This document shows, piece after piece, positions 31,081-38,002 of a stretch of DNA of 38,002 bases; the first letter of the stretch is position 1; each line of letters opens with the position of its first letter. The translations under genes were made by a program, and so were the position numbers. The notes beneath the pieces were generated by a model. That model worked only from the letters and a program-made list of their open reading frames with translations. It did not search any database and was not told the DNA's origin. Source of the stretch: Actinomycetes bacterium (GTDB taxonomy: Bacteria > Actinomycetota > Actinomycetes > JAHEKZ01); NCBI GenBank assembly GCA_027118455.1, contig JAJAYZ010000049.1:1-38002 (forward strand), read 5' to 3'.

Positions 31081-32437
31081 TCGGTGACCGTGACTTCCGC
31101 CGACTGTGGATTGGCGAGTCGATCAGCCAGGTCGGCTCGGAACTGTCCATCGTTGCCCTGCCGGTTCTGGCCGTTGAGTCTTTGCGGGCAAATGCGGGCC
31201 AGATGGGTGTGTTGACTGCCTGCGAGACGCTGGCCTTTCTCATCGTCGGTCTGCCGGCCGGCGCCTGGGTCGATCGTTGGCGCAAACGGCGGGTTTTGGT
31301 CGCGAGCGACTTGCTGAGGACGCTGCTCTATGGGTGGGTCCCCCTAGCCTGGTGGCTCGGGATACTCACGCTTTGGCAGTTGTTCGCGGTCGCGACACTC
31401 GTCGGGATCTGCACCGTCTTTTTCGACGTGGCCTACCAGAGCTACCTGCCGCATCTTGTCGAGGGCGAGGAACTGGTTTCCGGAAACTCCCGGTTGCAGG
31501 CCAGCGAGTCCGTGGCCCAGGTGGCTGACCCCGTTGTGGCGGGCGGATTACTGCACGTGGTGTCAGCACCCGTCGTCGTCGGCCTTGACGCGCTCAGTTT
31601 TCTGGGGTCGGCCCTCTTTGTCAGCCGCATACAACGACGCGAAACGCCCCCGCGCGGCACGAGCGGCGGCCGCTGCGGACGGAGATTGCCGAGGGGTTGG
31701 GTTTTGTCGTCAAGCATTCGCTGCTACGGCGAATCGTTGCCTGCACCTCGCCCGGCAACCTGTTCAGCAGCATGACGATGGCGCTCTTTGTGCTGTTTGT
31801 ACTTCGGGATCTTGGCCCGTCCGCTGGCGTCGTTGGTCTGGACTTTTCCGCATCTGCCGTTGGCGGCTTGGCCGGGGCGCTCGCCAGCGGATGGGTGGCC
31901 AGACTTCTGGGTGCGGGTCGAACCATTCCGGTGAGTGCCATCCTCATGGCTCCCGCCCAGGCGTTCTTTCCGCTCGCTGCGCTTGCCTCAGGGCCGTGGC
32001 CGGTTGTGCTCCTCATCGGAGGTGGAGTGATGCACTTCGCCCTCGTCGTGATTTACAACATCACCCAGGTGAGTTACCGACAGCGGGTATGTCCACCAAA
32101 CCTTCTGGGCCGGATGAACGCCTCAGTGCGATTCATCGTCTGGGGAACGCAACCCATTGGCGCGCTGATCGGTGGGGCATTGGGTACGGCGTTTGGCATC
32201 GTCCCAGTGTTGTGGCAGACCGTTGCAGGCGTCGCACTTTCTGCGCCGCCAGTGGTCATTTCACCACTTATGAGAATGAATGACTTTCCTGACGATCCCG
32301 TGCCGGCGCGTCATGACGTCCTAACCTCCTTGACACCGGGGAAGTGCTTCATGCCCACGAAGTCGTGCCACGCACGTGCCACATCGGGTGGCGTATGGGG
32401 GTCTGCCTCGGGCACTACTGGTCACTCAGCAAAGTGA
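31077..32437 (+). pseudogene. MFS exporter with an internal frameshift
   Basis: The first part (31077 to about 31645) encodes an MFS N-terminal half: DRDFRRLWIGESISQVGSELS, then GLPAGAWVDRWRKRRVLVASDLLRT with the loop 2-3 motif, and further helices. After SRIQRRE the frame loses similarity. The frame one base back continues it as RHERRPLRTEIAEGLGFVVKHSLLRR and runs through the second half to 32437. A single missing base near 31642-31655, in a region with a five-C run, explains this. It may be a true mutation or a base-call error. The family is the enterobactin-exporter-like 12-helix MFS. The last about 50 residues after PLMRMND are not family-like, so the 3' end is also disturbed next to the tRNA. 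Confidence 0.7.
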
Positions 32438-32483
32438 GCAAAGTCGGTGGAAGCGAGTGTGACCTGCGATTCCGCTGTTCAGA

Positions 32484-32537
32484 CTGGGAGCGGGTGACGA
32501 GAATCGAACTCGCACTGTCAGCTTGGGAAGCTGATGT
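32484..32537 (-). repeat. right att-like copy within the intact tRNA-Gly gene
   Basis: It is the partner of 21686-21739 in the same orientation, offset by 10,798 bp. It covers tRNA bases from the anticodon stem to the discriminator plus 5 bp of downstream DNA. Beyond the repeat the two copies share no similarity on either side. Confidence 0.9.
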
Positions 32538-32559
32538 TCTACCATTGAACTACACCCGC
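32489..32559 (-). tRNA. tRNA-Gly (anticodon CCC)
   Basis: The 71-nt gene folds as a full cloverleaf on the minus strand. Its parts are acceptor GCGGGTG/CACCCGC with discriminator T, D stem GTTC/GAAC, anticodon stem TCAGC/GCTGA with loop TTCCCAA (anticodon CCC), a 4-nt variable loop, and T stem GCGAG/CTCGT with loop TTCGATT. CCA is not encoded. It reads GGG codons. Its 3' part is duplicated at 21686-21739, marking it as an integration site. Confidence 0.97.
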
Positions 32560-32588
32560 GCGGCCCGCCCGGAGGGCGAACAACAGTG

Positions 32589-32594
32589 ATTATG
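32589..32594 (-). promoter_or_regulatory. -10 hexamer of the tRNA-Gly promoter
   Basis: CATAAT on the minus strand lies 29 nt before the tRNA 5' end and matches TATAAT in five of six bases. No strong -35 is visible upstream. Confidence 0.4.
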
Positions 32595-32637
32595 CCGCAC
32601 CTGGACCCGCCCGGGCCACGGGGCGCTGCCGGGCTAG

Positions 32638-32643
32638 TAGTCT
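32638..32643 (+). promoter_or_regulatory. -10 hexamer of a leaderless promoter (dcd)
   Basis: TAGTCT is followed by CCCGGG and the start GTG 32650, with 6-nt spacing. No Shine-Dalgarno sequence precedes the GTG. A -35 is not recognisable in the GC-rich upstream DNA. Confidence 0.45.
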
Positions 32644-32649
32644 CCCGGG

Positions 32650-33237
32650 GTGCTCCTCTCCGACCGCGACATCCAGGCCGAGATCGCCGCTGGACGCGTC
32701 CAGCTCGACCCGTTCGATACAGCGATGGTCCAGCCCTCCAGCATCGACGTCCGACTTGATCGCTACTTCCGGGTGTTCGAGAACCACCGCTATCCGCACA
32801 TTGATCCGGCACTGGAACAACTCGAACTCACCCGCCTGGTCGAGCCGGACGGCGATGAGCCGTTCATCTTGCATCCGGGGGAGTTCGCACTGGCATCCAC
32901 GTACGAGATCGTCACGCTGCCCGATGATGTTGCTGGACGCCTCGAGGGCAAGTCGTCGCTGGGACGCCTCGGTTTACTGACGCACTCGACCGCTGGATTC
33001 ATCGATCCAGGGTTCAGTGGTCACGTCACGCTCGAACTGAGCAATGTCGCCACCCTGCCGATCAAGCTTTGGCCAGGAATGAAGATTGGCCAACTGTGCT
33101 TGATTCGGCTTTCGTCGCCCGCCGAGCATCCTTACGGTTCGGCGAAATACGGGTCGCGTTACCAAGGGCAGCGTGGGCCGACGCCGAGCAAGTCATACTT
33201 GAAGTTTCACCGCACAGACATCCCGCCGTCAGAGTAA
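32650..33237 (+). CDS. dcd: bifunctional dCTP deaminase/dUTP diphosphatase type enzyme
   Basis: The 195-residue trimeric enzyme makes dUMP for thymidylate synthesis from dCTP. The core [33 protein letters not shown] includes the catalytic Glu of the LELSN block. [14 protein letters not shown] is the form found in the dUMP-forming (bifunctional) enzymes of mycobacteria and methanogens, unlike the HVTAHRIDPGWSG of E. coli. The C-terminal [16 protein letters not shown] lid (here [18 protein letters not shown]) closes over the nucleotide. The GTG start is supported by the leaderless promoter pattern. It is next to, and divergent from, the tRNA-Gly gene. Confidence 0.93.
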   Translation: MLLSDRDIQAEIAAGRVQLDPFDTAMVQPSSIDVRLDRYFRVFENHRYPHIDPALEQLELTRLVEPDGDEPFILHPGEFALASTYEIVTLPDDVAGRLEGKSSLGRLGLLTHSTAGFIDPGFSGHVTLELSNVATLPIKLWPGMKIGQLCLIRLSSPAEHPYGSAKYGSRYQGQRGPTPSKSYLKFHRTDIPPSE

Positions 33238-33601
33238 GAGCGCCGGGTCGCACCGCTTCAGTGGAGGTGGCTGACCCTGGCGATCTGGAGGCGCTCGCTG
33301 GCGTCGCGCTCACTGCGTGAGCGGGCAATGCTCTGCTCCTCGTAGCGCCAGATTTGGAAACGCTGGACGAGACGCTCGACGGGGGCGACGACAGAACTCA
33401 CAGCACACCTCTCGGGAAGGGCCGACACGGGTCGGCGTACCACAGTGGGACAAGGATATGGCAACACACGGAGCATTCGTGTTCCAAATCGTGGGGATCT
33501 CGTTCCATGATACGGGACAACTCTGCGCTTTTGAGCGTGAAGCGGCGGAGCTCGCGAGACCTTGAAACGTCAATCAGGTGTGCAGTCGGCGGAGCAGTGG
33601 G
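33238..33601. other. 364-bp stretch without a supported gene
   Basis: Short open frames exist on both strands. A minus-strand one ends VERLVQRFQIWRYEEQSIARS and so on. None has a ribosome site, a recognisable family or clear coding bias. No tRNA, terminator or promoter could be defined. Confidence 0.4.
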
Positions 33602-35776
33602 TTAGCTGGCTGATCCGTTCTTGGCTGCCTTGAGCAGCAACTGTGCGACGTCGACGACCTGCACCTGCTCTTCGCGCTCGACGTCGGACTGCACCTCGGC
33701 GACCCCGTCGCTGAGCATTACCCGGCAGAACGGGCAGCCGACCGCGATGATCTTGGCGCCCGTCGCGATCGCCTCTTCGGTGCGCTCGGTGTTGACCCGC
33801 TTGCCGATCTTCTCCTCCATCCACATGCGGGCACCACCGGCACCACAGCAGAAGCCCCGCTCGGAGTTGCGCGGCATCTCGGTCAGCTCGGCACCCGAGG
33901 CACCGATGAGGTCACGCGGCGGGCTGTACACCTTGTTGTGTCGCCCGAGATAGCACGGATCGTGATATGTCACCTGCTCGCTCACCGACGAGACCGGCGT
34001 GAGCTTTCCGTCACGGACGAGCTTGTTGAGCAGCTGGGTGTGGTGCACGACCTCGTAGTGGCCACCCACCTGCGGGTACTCGTTGAGCAGTGTGTTGAAG
34101 CAGTGCGCGCAGGTCACGACAACCTTCTTGGCGCCGATCTCGTTGAGTGTCTCGACGTTCTGTTGCGCAAGCATCTGAAAGAGGAACTCGTTGCCGGAAC
34201 GGCGTGCAGTGTCTCCACTGCAAGTTTCACCTTCGCCGAGAACTGCGAAGGTAACGCCTGCCATGTGCAGCAACTCGGCAACAGCTTGCGTTGTTTTCTT
34301 CGCGCGGTCTTCAAACGCGCCGGCGCAGCCAACCCAGAAGAGGTACTCGGTGTCGTCTTCGAGTGGCCCGTCGACGACCTTGACCTCGAACGGCAAGTCG
34401 GCAGCCCAGTCAAGGCGCGACGACGCGTTCATCCCCCATGGGTTGCCTTTTGTCTCGAGGTTCTTGAACAGACCACCGAGCTCTGCTGGGAACTCGGACT
34501 CGATCATCACCTGGAAGCGCCGCATGTCGGTGATGTGGTCAACGTGCTCGATGTCAACGGGACACTGCTCGACGCACGCGCCGCACGTCGTGCACGACCA
34601 GAGGATGTCTGGGTCGATGACGCCGCCACCGATGCCGTGGCCATCCTCGTCGAACTCGGTCGGGCCGACGAGTGGACGTGCAGCGGCGTCCTGCACCGAC
34701 TGCGGGAAGTCAGTGAGCTCGACGGGAGCGGCGGGAGACGGCCCACCTGTCGACGCGAGGTAGTCAGGGTGCTTCTGTTTGATGAGGTAGGGCGCCTGGG
34801 CAAACGCGTTGTCGCGCAGCGCCATGATCAGCAGCTTTGGCGACAGCGGTTTCCCGGTGTTCCATGCCGGGCACTGCGACTGGCATCGTCCGCACTCAGT
34901 GCAGGTGGAGAAGTCGAGCAGCCCCTTCCAGGTGAAGTCCTCGACCTTGCCGCGGCCGAAGATGTCGTCCTCGCCCGGGTCCTCGAAGTCGATGGGTTGG
35001 CCACCGGAGTACATCGGAAGCATCGGGCCGAGCGCGTTCGGCCGTCGCGAGAACGCAACGTTCAGTGGTGCCAGCGCGATGTGCAGGTGCTTGCTGTAGA
35101 CCACGATGATCATGAAGCTGAGGATCACGCCGATCTGCAGCAGGATCGCGACCGTCTCGATCCGCTCGTTGGCCACCTCCCCGAGGGGCTCGAGCCAACC
35201 GGCAACAATTTCTGAGGCAAAGGCGCCGCCGGGGTAGGGGAAGTTGCCCGTGTTGATCTGAGCACCGCGATACAGCAGCAGCGTCCAGACCACGTTGAAA
35301 ATCATGAAGAGCACGAGCCACGCGGCGCCGGTATGCGAACCGTAGAAGCGCGAAAGGCGTCCGACGCGGTGCGGGTTCTGCTTGATCCGGATCGCGGTGA
35401 AGATGGCGAGAGCCACCAGAACCATGATGGCGAAGAAGTCTTCGATGAACGCCACCCACGACCACTGGTCGAGCACGGGGATCGAGAACTCCGGGTCGAA
35501 GAGCGCCCCGTACGCCTCGAGGATCGTCAGGCCCAGAACGATGAAACCCCAGAACGCGAAGAAGTGAGCGAAGCCGGGGACGGTCCAGTCGAGCAGCTTG
35601 CGTTGACCGAGCACTTCGACGGCTTCGGCCTGGACGAGTTCGCGCGGGTCGGGGAGGCTGCCCTTCGGCCTGGGTTGGCCGACCCCGATGAGGCGTCCGA
35701 TCATGAAGCCGCGTCGTGCGACGACGAGCGCAGTGAGGAATGTCATCAACAGACCGATGGCCAGCGCTGGGCGCAC
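33602..35776 (-). CDS. etfD: EtfD-like membrane (Fe-S) oxidoreductase, heterodisulfide-reductase type
   Basis: The 724-residue protein resembles mycobacterial Rv0338c/EtfD, which re-oxidises ETF and feeds electrons from acyl-CoA dehydrogenases to the quinone pool. It has about six N-terminal membrane helices (1-240, NarI-like, with histidines in FAHFFAFWGF and KHLHIAL). Two [4Fe-4S] motifs follow, CTECGRCQSQCP (292-303) and CTTCGACVEQCP (395-406). Two CCG domains come last, with Cys484, Cys519 and CAHC (556-559), then Cys608, Cys643-Cys644 and Cys681. I chose GTG 35776 because AGGAGG lies directly upstream; the open frame extends to 35869. Heterodisulfide-reductase-like function with another donor is the alternative. 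Confidence 0.85.
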   Translation of the reverse strand: MRPALAIGLLMTFLTALVVARRGFMIGRLIGVGQPRPKGSLPDPRELVQAEAVEVLGQRKLLDWTVPGFAHFFAFWGFIVLGLTILEAYGALFDPEFSIPVLDQWSWVAFIEDFFAIMVLVALAIFTAIRIKQNPHRVGRLSRFYGSHTGAAWLVLFMIFNVVWTLLLYRGAQINTGNFPYPGGAFASEIVAGWLEPLGEVANERIETVAILLQIGVILSFMIIVVYSKHLHIALAPLNVAFSRRPNALGPMLPMYSGGQPIDFEDPGEDDIFGRGKVEDFTWKGLLDFSTCTECGRCQSQCPAWNTGKPLSPKLLIMALRDNAFAQAPYLIKQKHPDYLASTGGPSPAAPVELTDFPQSVQDAAARPLVGPTEFDEDGHGIGGGVIDPDILWSCTTCGACVEQCPVDIEHVDHITDMRRFQVMIESEFPAELGGLFKNLETKGNPWGMNASSRLDWAADLPFEVKVVDGPLEDDTEYLFWVGCAGAFEDRAKKTTQAVAELLHMAGVTFAVLGEGETCSGDTARRSGNEFLFQMLAQQNVETLNEIGAKKVVVTCAHCFNTLLNEYPQVGGHYEVVHHTQLLNKLVRDGKLTPVSSVSEQVTYHDPCYLGRHNKVYSPPRDLIGASGAELTEMPRNSERGFCCGAGGARMWMEEKIGKRVNTERTEEAIATGAKIIAVGCPFCRVMLSDGVAEVQSDVEREEQVQVVDVAQLLLKAAKNGSAS

Positions 35777-35922
35777 GAAACCTCCTGCTTGATCGCGGCT
35801 GGGCTTGTGCGGCTCAGCCGCTGACGGTTGGTGCTGACCCCGGTCGAGGGGCCAACCGATGCGGTGCAACGAAGCCTAGCGAGCAGATCCGGCTCCACCA
35901 CTGATCGTCGCCAGACCGTGAC

Positions 35923-35952
35923 CTGACTGACTCACTGCCCAGTGGATAAAAT
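35923..35952 (+). promoter_or_regulatory. candidate promoter with internal dyad
   Basis: CTGACT (35923-35928) and TAAAAT (35947-35952) are separated by 18 nt and match the sigma-70 -35 and -10 in four and five of six bases. Between them lies the inverted repeat CACTG-CC-CAGTG (35933-35944), a likely operator. The promoter points to the secreted protein gene (start 36072), leaving a leader of about 110 nt. The dyad is also 157 bp upstream of the EtfD-like start on the other strand. Confidence 0.45.
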
Positions 35953-36071
35953 ATACACGTTGATTCGCCGGTATGGACACTGGCCCTGGGACGATTCGGG
36001 CAATAGCGTGGTATCTGCATGGTGGCCGAAGGCGCCACCGCGCATCAAAGAAGACCCCCTGGAGGATTGTC

Positions 36072-37871
36072 GTGACAGTTCGTCGTATGCGTGGGGCCTC
36101 CTTGGGGGTCGCTGGTGCTCTTGCCGCAGGACTGGTGATTGCCCCGAGCGGTGGCGCCACGGCCGCCGACTCAGCTGGGCCCGACTTCTACTCGGTCAGC
36201 GCGTCCTCGGTCGGGTCGGTCTCTGCGACCGCCGGCTCTGGCGAGCGTGCTGCGTCGCGCCCGACGGCGCGGGTCAAGGCGGCCAGGTCGGCAGCCGTCT
36301 CCACGAACCTGCAGGCACTTCAGGTCTTCAGCGGCGCCAACAGCATCGGCAACAACGGCGTCACGGTGGCCGCCGGCCCCAAGCACGTCATGCAGGTCGG
36401 GGGACCAACGGTCCGAATCCTGACCAAGAACGCCGGAAAGGTCGTCAAGACCCAGCAGCTCGGGCAGTTCTTCAAAGTTCCCGGCACGTCGTTCTCGCAG
36501 GGCACGGTCGTCTACGACCCGCTCGGCAAGCGTTGGATCGTGGCGGCAGTGGCCGACGACGGCGGTGAAATCGGGCTAGCGCTTCGGGCATCGATCGGGA
36601 CTGCACCGACCAAGTGGCAGCCGACCGTCCTCTTCGCCAGCAACGACTCAGGCAACCCCGACGCGGTCGAGCTTGACCCGATGATCGGCACGTCCAACGA
36701 CAAGATCGTCATCACCACGCCCGTCACCGATGCAGACACGCCGGCGAACGTCCAACGGATCTTCTTCTTCCCGAAGGGCCCGATCTTCAACGGCAACGCA
36801 CCCGACCCGTGGACCGCTGACCTCAACAGCACCTACAGCGGCCAGGCTCCTGCGGTCAATGCATCAGTGCAGAACAACATCTTCGTGGCCGTCCCTGACA
36901 CGAACGACGCCACCGTCACTACATACACCGGCGCGGCGACAACAACCGCGCCGAACTTCAGCAAGAACGTGGTCTTCCCGTCGTCCCCCATCACTGCACC
37001 GCCGATTGTCGACCAAGGCGCCGTCGGTGACGACCTCGACCTCGGGGAACTCGCATTCAGCGGAGTTGCCTGGCGTTCGGGCAAGTTGTTTGCGGCTGCA
37101 TCCAGCGACTGCTCGGGTGTCGCGTGTGTCCGCTTGATCGGGGTCAGCACCGAGGCTGGTGTCTCCCTCATTGAGGATGAGAAGTACAAGTCGCCGACCG
37201 GCGCCGACTGGTTCAGCCCGTCGGTCGCCATCGATCGAGCTGGCTACGTCCACACGGCGGCCAGTGCCGTCTCTGAATCGGATGGCAATGGTCCCAGTCT
37301 TGCCGTCCTGACCCTCACCAAGATCTCGCTCGCCAACCCGGCAGGGGCGGCGCTCAAGGCCCGGGTGATAGCGCTGACCACCGCGGCGTTCAACGACAAC
37401 GGGACAAGCGGTGAGACGGTCGACTGGTACGGCTCAACCGGGGCAGCCATCGATCCGACGTCTCCCTGGGACGTCTGGGTGACTGGCGCCGTCGGTTCCT
37501 CTACGGTGAGCCCGCCCAACCTGACGACCTCGATCGCGCGCGTCTCGATGGCGAAGAACAAGGCGACGATCAAGGCGAGTTCGACCCGTGTCAACAGGGG
37601 AAACAAGGTCACCTTCACCTGCAAGTTGGTGCGTCCAGACAGCAGGGACACCTTCCGGGGACTGCCGATCACTCTGCAGCGCAAGGGCGGCGGCAAGTGG
37701 CAGACGATCGCCAGCGGCAGCACCAACACCAAGGGCGTCTTCAAGTCGACCCAGACGATCAGGAGGGCCGGCCAGTACCGCACGCTCGGCAGGGGCGTCA
37801 CCCAGGTCGGTGGCGAGGGCCAGTCGGTCGTGAAGGTGTCGAGCTCGTCGATCAGCATCCGGCTCCGATAG
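36072..37871 (+). CDS. large secreted protein with C-terminal Ig-like domain
   Basis: The 599-residue product has a signal peptide (VRRMRGASLGVAGALAAGLVIAP...ATAA). A long beta-rich central region of about 430 residues follows, without catalytic motif (NGVTVAAGPKHVMQVGGPTVRI, FSQGTVVYDPLGKRWIVAAV, AVELDPMIGTSNDKIVITTP). This resembles a beta-propeller of the kind found on actinobacterial surfaces. The last 100 residues form an Ig-like domain (IKASSTRVNRGNKVTFTCKL...ITLQRKGGGKWQTIASGSTNTKGVFKS). The start GTG 36072 follows GGAGGA (36061-36066); the upstream extension to 35973 lacks a ribosome site. An adhesion or cell-surface role is inferred. Confidence 0.7.
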   Translation: MTVRRMRGASLGVAGALAAGLVIAPSGGATAADSAGPDFYSVSASSVGSVSATAGSGERAASRPTARVKAARSAAVSTNLQALQVFSGANSIGNNGVTVAAGPKHVMQVGGPTVRILTKNAGKVVKTQQLGQFFKVPGTSFSQGTVVYDPLGKRWIVAAVADDGGEIGLALRASIGTAPTKWQPTVLFASNDSGNPDAVELDPMIGTSNDKIVITTPVTDADTPANVQRIFFFPKGPIFNGNAPDPWTADLNSTYSGQAPAVNASVQNNIFVAVPDTNDATVTTYTGAATTTAPNFSKNVVFPSSPITAPPIVDQGAVGDDLDLGELAFSGVAWRSGKLFAAASSDCSGVACVRLIGVSTEAGVSLIEDEKYKSPTGADWFSPSVAIDRAGYVHTAASAVSESDGNGPSLAVLTLTKISLANPAGAALKARVIALTTAAFNDNGTSGETVDWYGSTGAAIDPTSPWDVWVTGAVGSSTVSPPNLTTSIARVSMAKNKATIKASSTRVNRGNKVTFTCKLVRPDSRDTFRGLPITLQRKGGGKWQTIASGSTNTKGVFKSTQTIRRAGQYRTLGRGVTQVGGEGQSVVKVSSSSISIRLR

Positions 37872-37880
37872 CAGTTCGAG

Positions 37881-37896
37881 TGTGACCTAGGTCACG
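37881..37896. promoter_or_regulatory. CRP/GlxR-like palindrome
   Basis: TGTGACCTAGGTCACG contains the perfect 14-bp palindrome GTGACCTAGGTCAC. It fits TGTGA-N2-TA-N2-TCACA, the GlxR/CRP consensus of actinobacteria, with one mismatch at the last base. It lies 10 nt after the secreted-protein stop, so it would serve a gene beyond the window or act as part of the terminator. Confidence 0.5.
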
Positions 37897-37906
37897 TCCA
37901 GAGCGA

Positions 37907-37936
37907 GGGGCCCCCCCCAAATACCGGGGGGGCCCC
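37907..37936 (+). terminator. strong GC hairpin after the secreted protein gene
   Basis: GGGGCCCCCCC and GGGGGGGCCCC pair as an 11-bp stem around a loop of 8 nt (CAAATACC). It begins 36 nt after the stop codon at 37871. No T-run follows directly. The long C and G runs in both arms may be partly miscalled. Confidence 0.5.
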
Positions 37937-38002
37937 GCGGGATGTGGTAAAAAAAAAATTGGGGCCGGCCCCGCCAGTTTTGTTTTTAAGCGCACCCCCC
38001 CC
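37937..38002. other. low-quality, homopolymer-rich contig end
   Basis: The last bases hold a run of ten A, GGGGCCGGCCCC, GTTTTTAAG and a terminal run of eight C, unlike anything else in the window. They are probably sequencing or assembly noise and should not be annotated. Confidence 0.6.

Larger units (their letters stand above)
21686..32537. mobile_element. putative tRNA-Gly-integrated genomic island, about 10.8 kb
   Basis: A 54-bp direct repeat (21686-21739 and 32484-32537, 53 of 54 bases identical) bounds the segment. The right copy is the 3' two thirds of an intact tRNA-Gly gene plus 5 bp beyond it. The segment lies downstream of the tRNA 3' end, as expected for integrase-mediated insertion that rebuilds the tRNA. 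Inside are a complete peptide-type ABC importer, an S33 hydrolase, a formamidase and three broken genes. No integrase, excisionase or replication gene is seen, so the element is either decayed or was mobilised in trans. Tandem duplication of a tRNA fragment by other means is the alternative. Confidence 0.55.

Noticed and set aside
33258..33476. 72-codon minus-strand frame after dcd
   Set aside because: There is no ribosome site or family; the charged helix-like end may be chance in GC-rich DNA.
33938..35215. 425-codon plus-strand frame over the EtfD-like gene
   Set aside because: It is antisense to two intact Fe-S motifs and membrane helices; no similarity is seen.

Overview
The window is high-GC DNA from an actinobacterium. 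Evidence for this: many GTG starts, genes with -10 hexamers 6 nt ahead of a GTG (leaderless promoters), a mycothiol-dependent maleylpyruvate-isomerase-like enzyme, a bifunctional dCTP deaminase of mycobacterial type, and close look-alikes of mycobacterial BkdABC, FadE5 and EtfD. The genus cannot be fixed from the sequence. The window starts inside a gene. It ends in about 65 bases of homopolymer-rich sequence that looks like a poor contig end.

Layout. 1-145 is the repetitive C-terminus of a truncated gene. 280-3746 is a bkdABC operon (branched-chain 2-oxo acid dehydrogenase E1alpha, E1beta, E2) without E3. 3827-6509 holds a secreted FnIII/Ig-like protein, a MDMPI-family enzyme and a divergent nitrilase-type hydrolase. 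6587-10341 is a five-gene, stop-start-coupled operon: ECF sigma factor, zinc anti-sigma factor with membrane segments, ABC ATPase and two membrane proteins. 10362-15644 carries a PLP-dependent decarboxylase, a C69-like Ntn hydrolase with Ser in place of the usual Cys, a small membrane-anchored protein and a thioredoxin/NHL-propeller protein resembling NHLRC2. 15727-17550 is a FadE5-like acyl-CoA dehydrogenase behind two overlapping inverted repeats. 17760-19153 is a membrane protein preceded by a tiny coupled gene that resembles its own C-terminus. 19258-21205 has a secreted GH114-type protein, a 41-residue membrane peptide and a short-chain dehydrogenase.

21686-32537 is the most unusual part. 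It is bounded by a 54-bp direct repeat (53/54 identical). The right copy is the 3' part of an intact tRNA-Gly(CCC) gene; the left copy is a displaced tRNA fragment. This is the expected footprint of an integrative element, but no integrase is visible. Its core is a complete oligopeptide-type ABC importer (lipoprotein, two permeases, two ATPases). This converges on a two-gene operon of formamidase/acetamidase and an S33 proline-iminopeptidase/amino-acid-amidase-like hydrolase. Third codon positions in the importer look clearly more GC-rich than in the flanks. Broken genes lie at both edges: a PD40 propeller remnant on the left, and an M17 aminopeptidase fragment and a frameshifted MFS exporter on the right.

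32489-38002 is the tRNA, a leaderless dcd gene, an EtfD-like membrane iron-sulfur oxidoreductase and a large secreted protein followed by a CRP/GlxR-like palindrome and a strong GC hairpin. Functionally, the bkd, FadE5-like and EtfD-like genes fit one theme: acyl-CoA formation and oxidation, with electrons passed through ETF to the membrane. The island would add uptake and hydrolysis of small peptides or amides.
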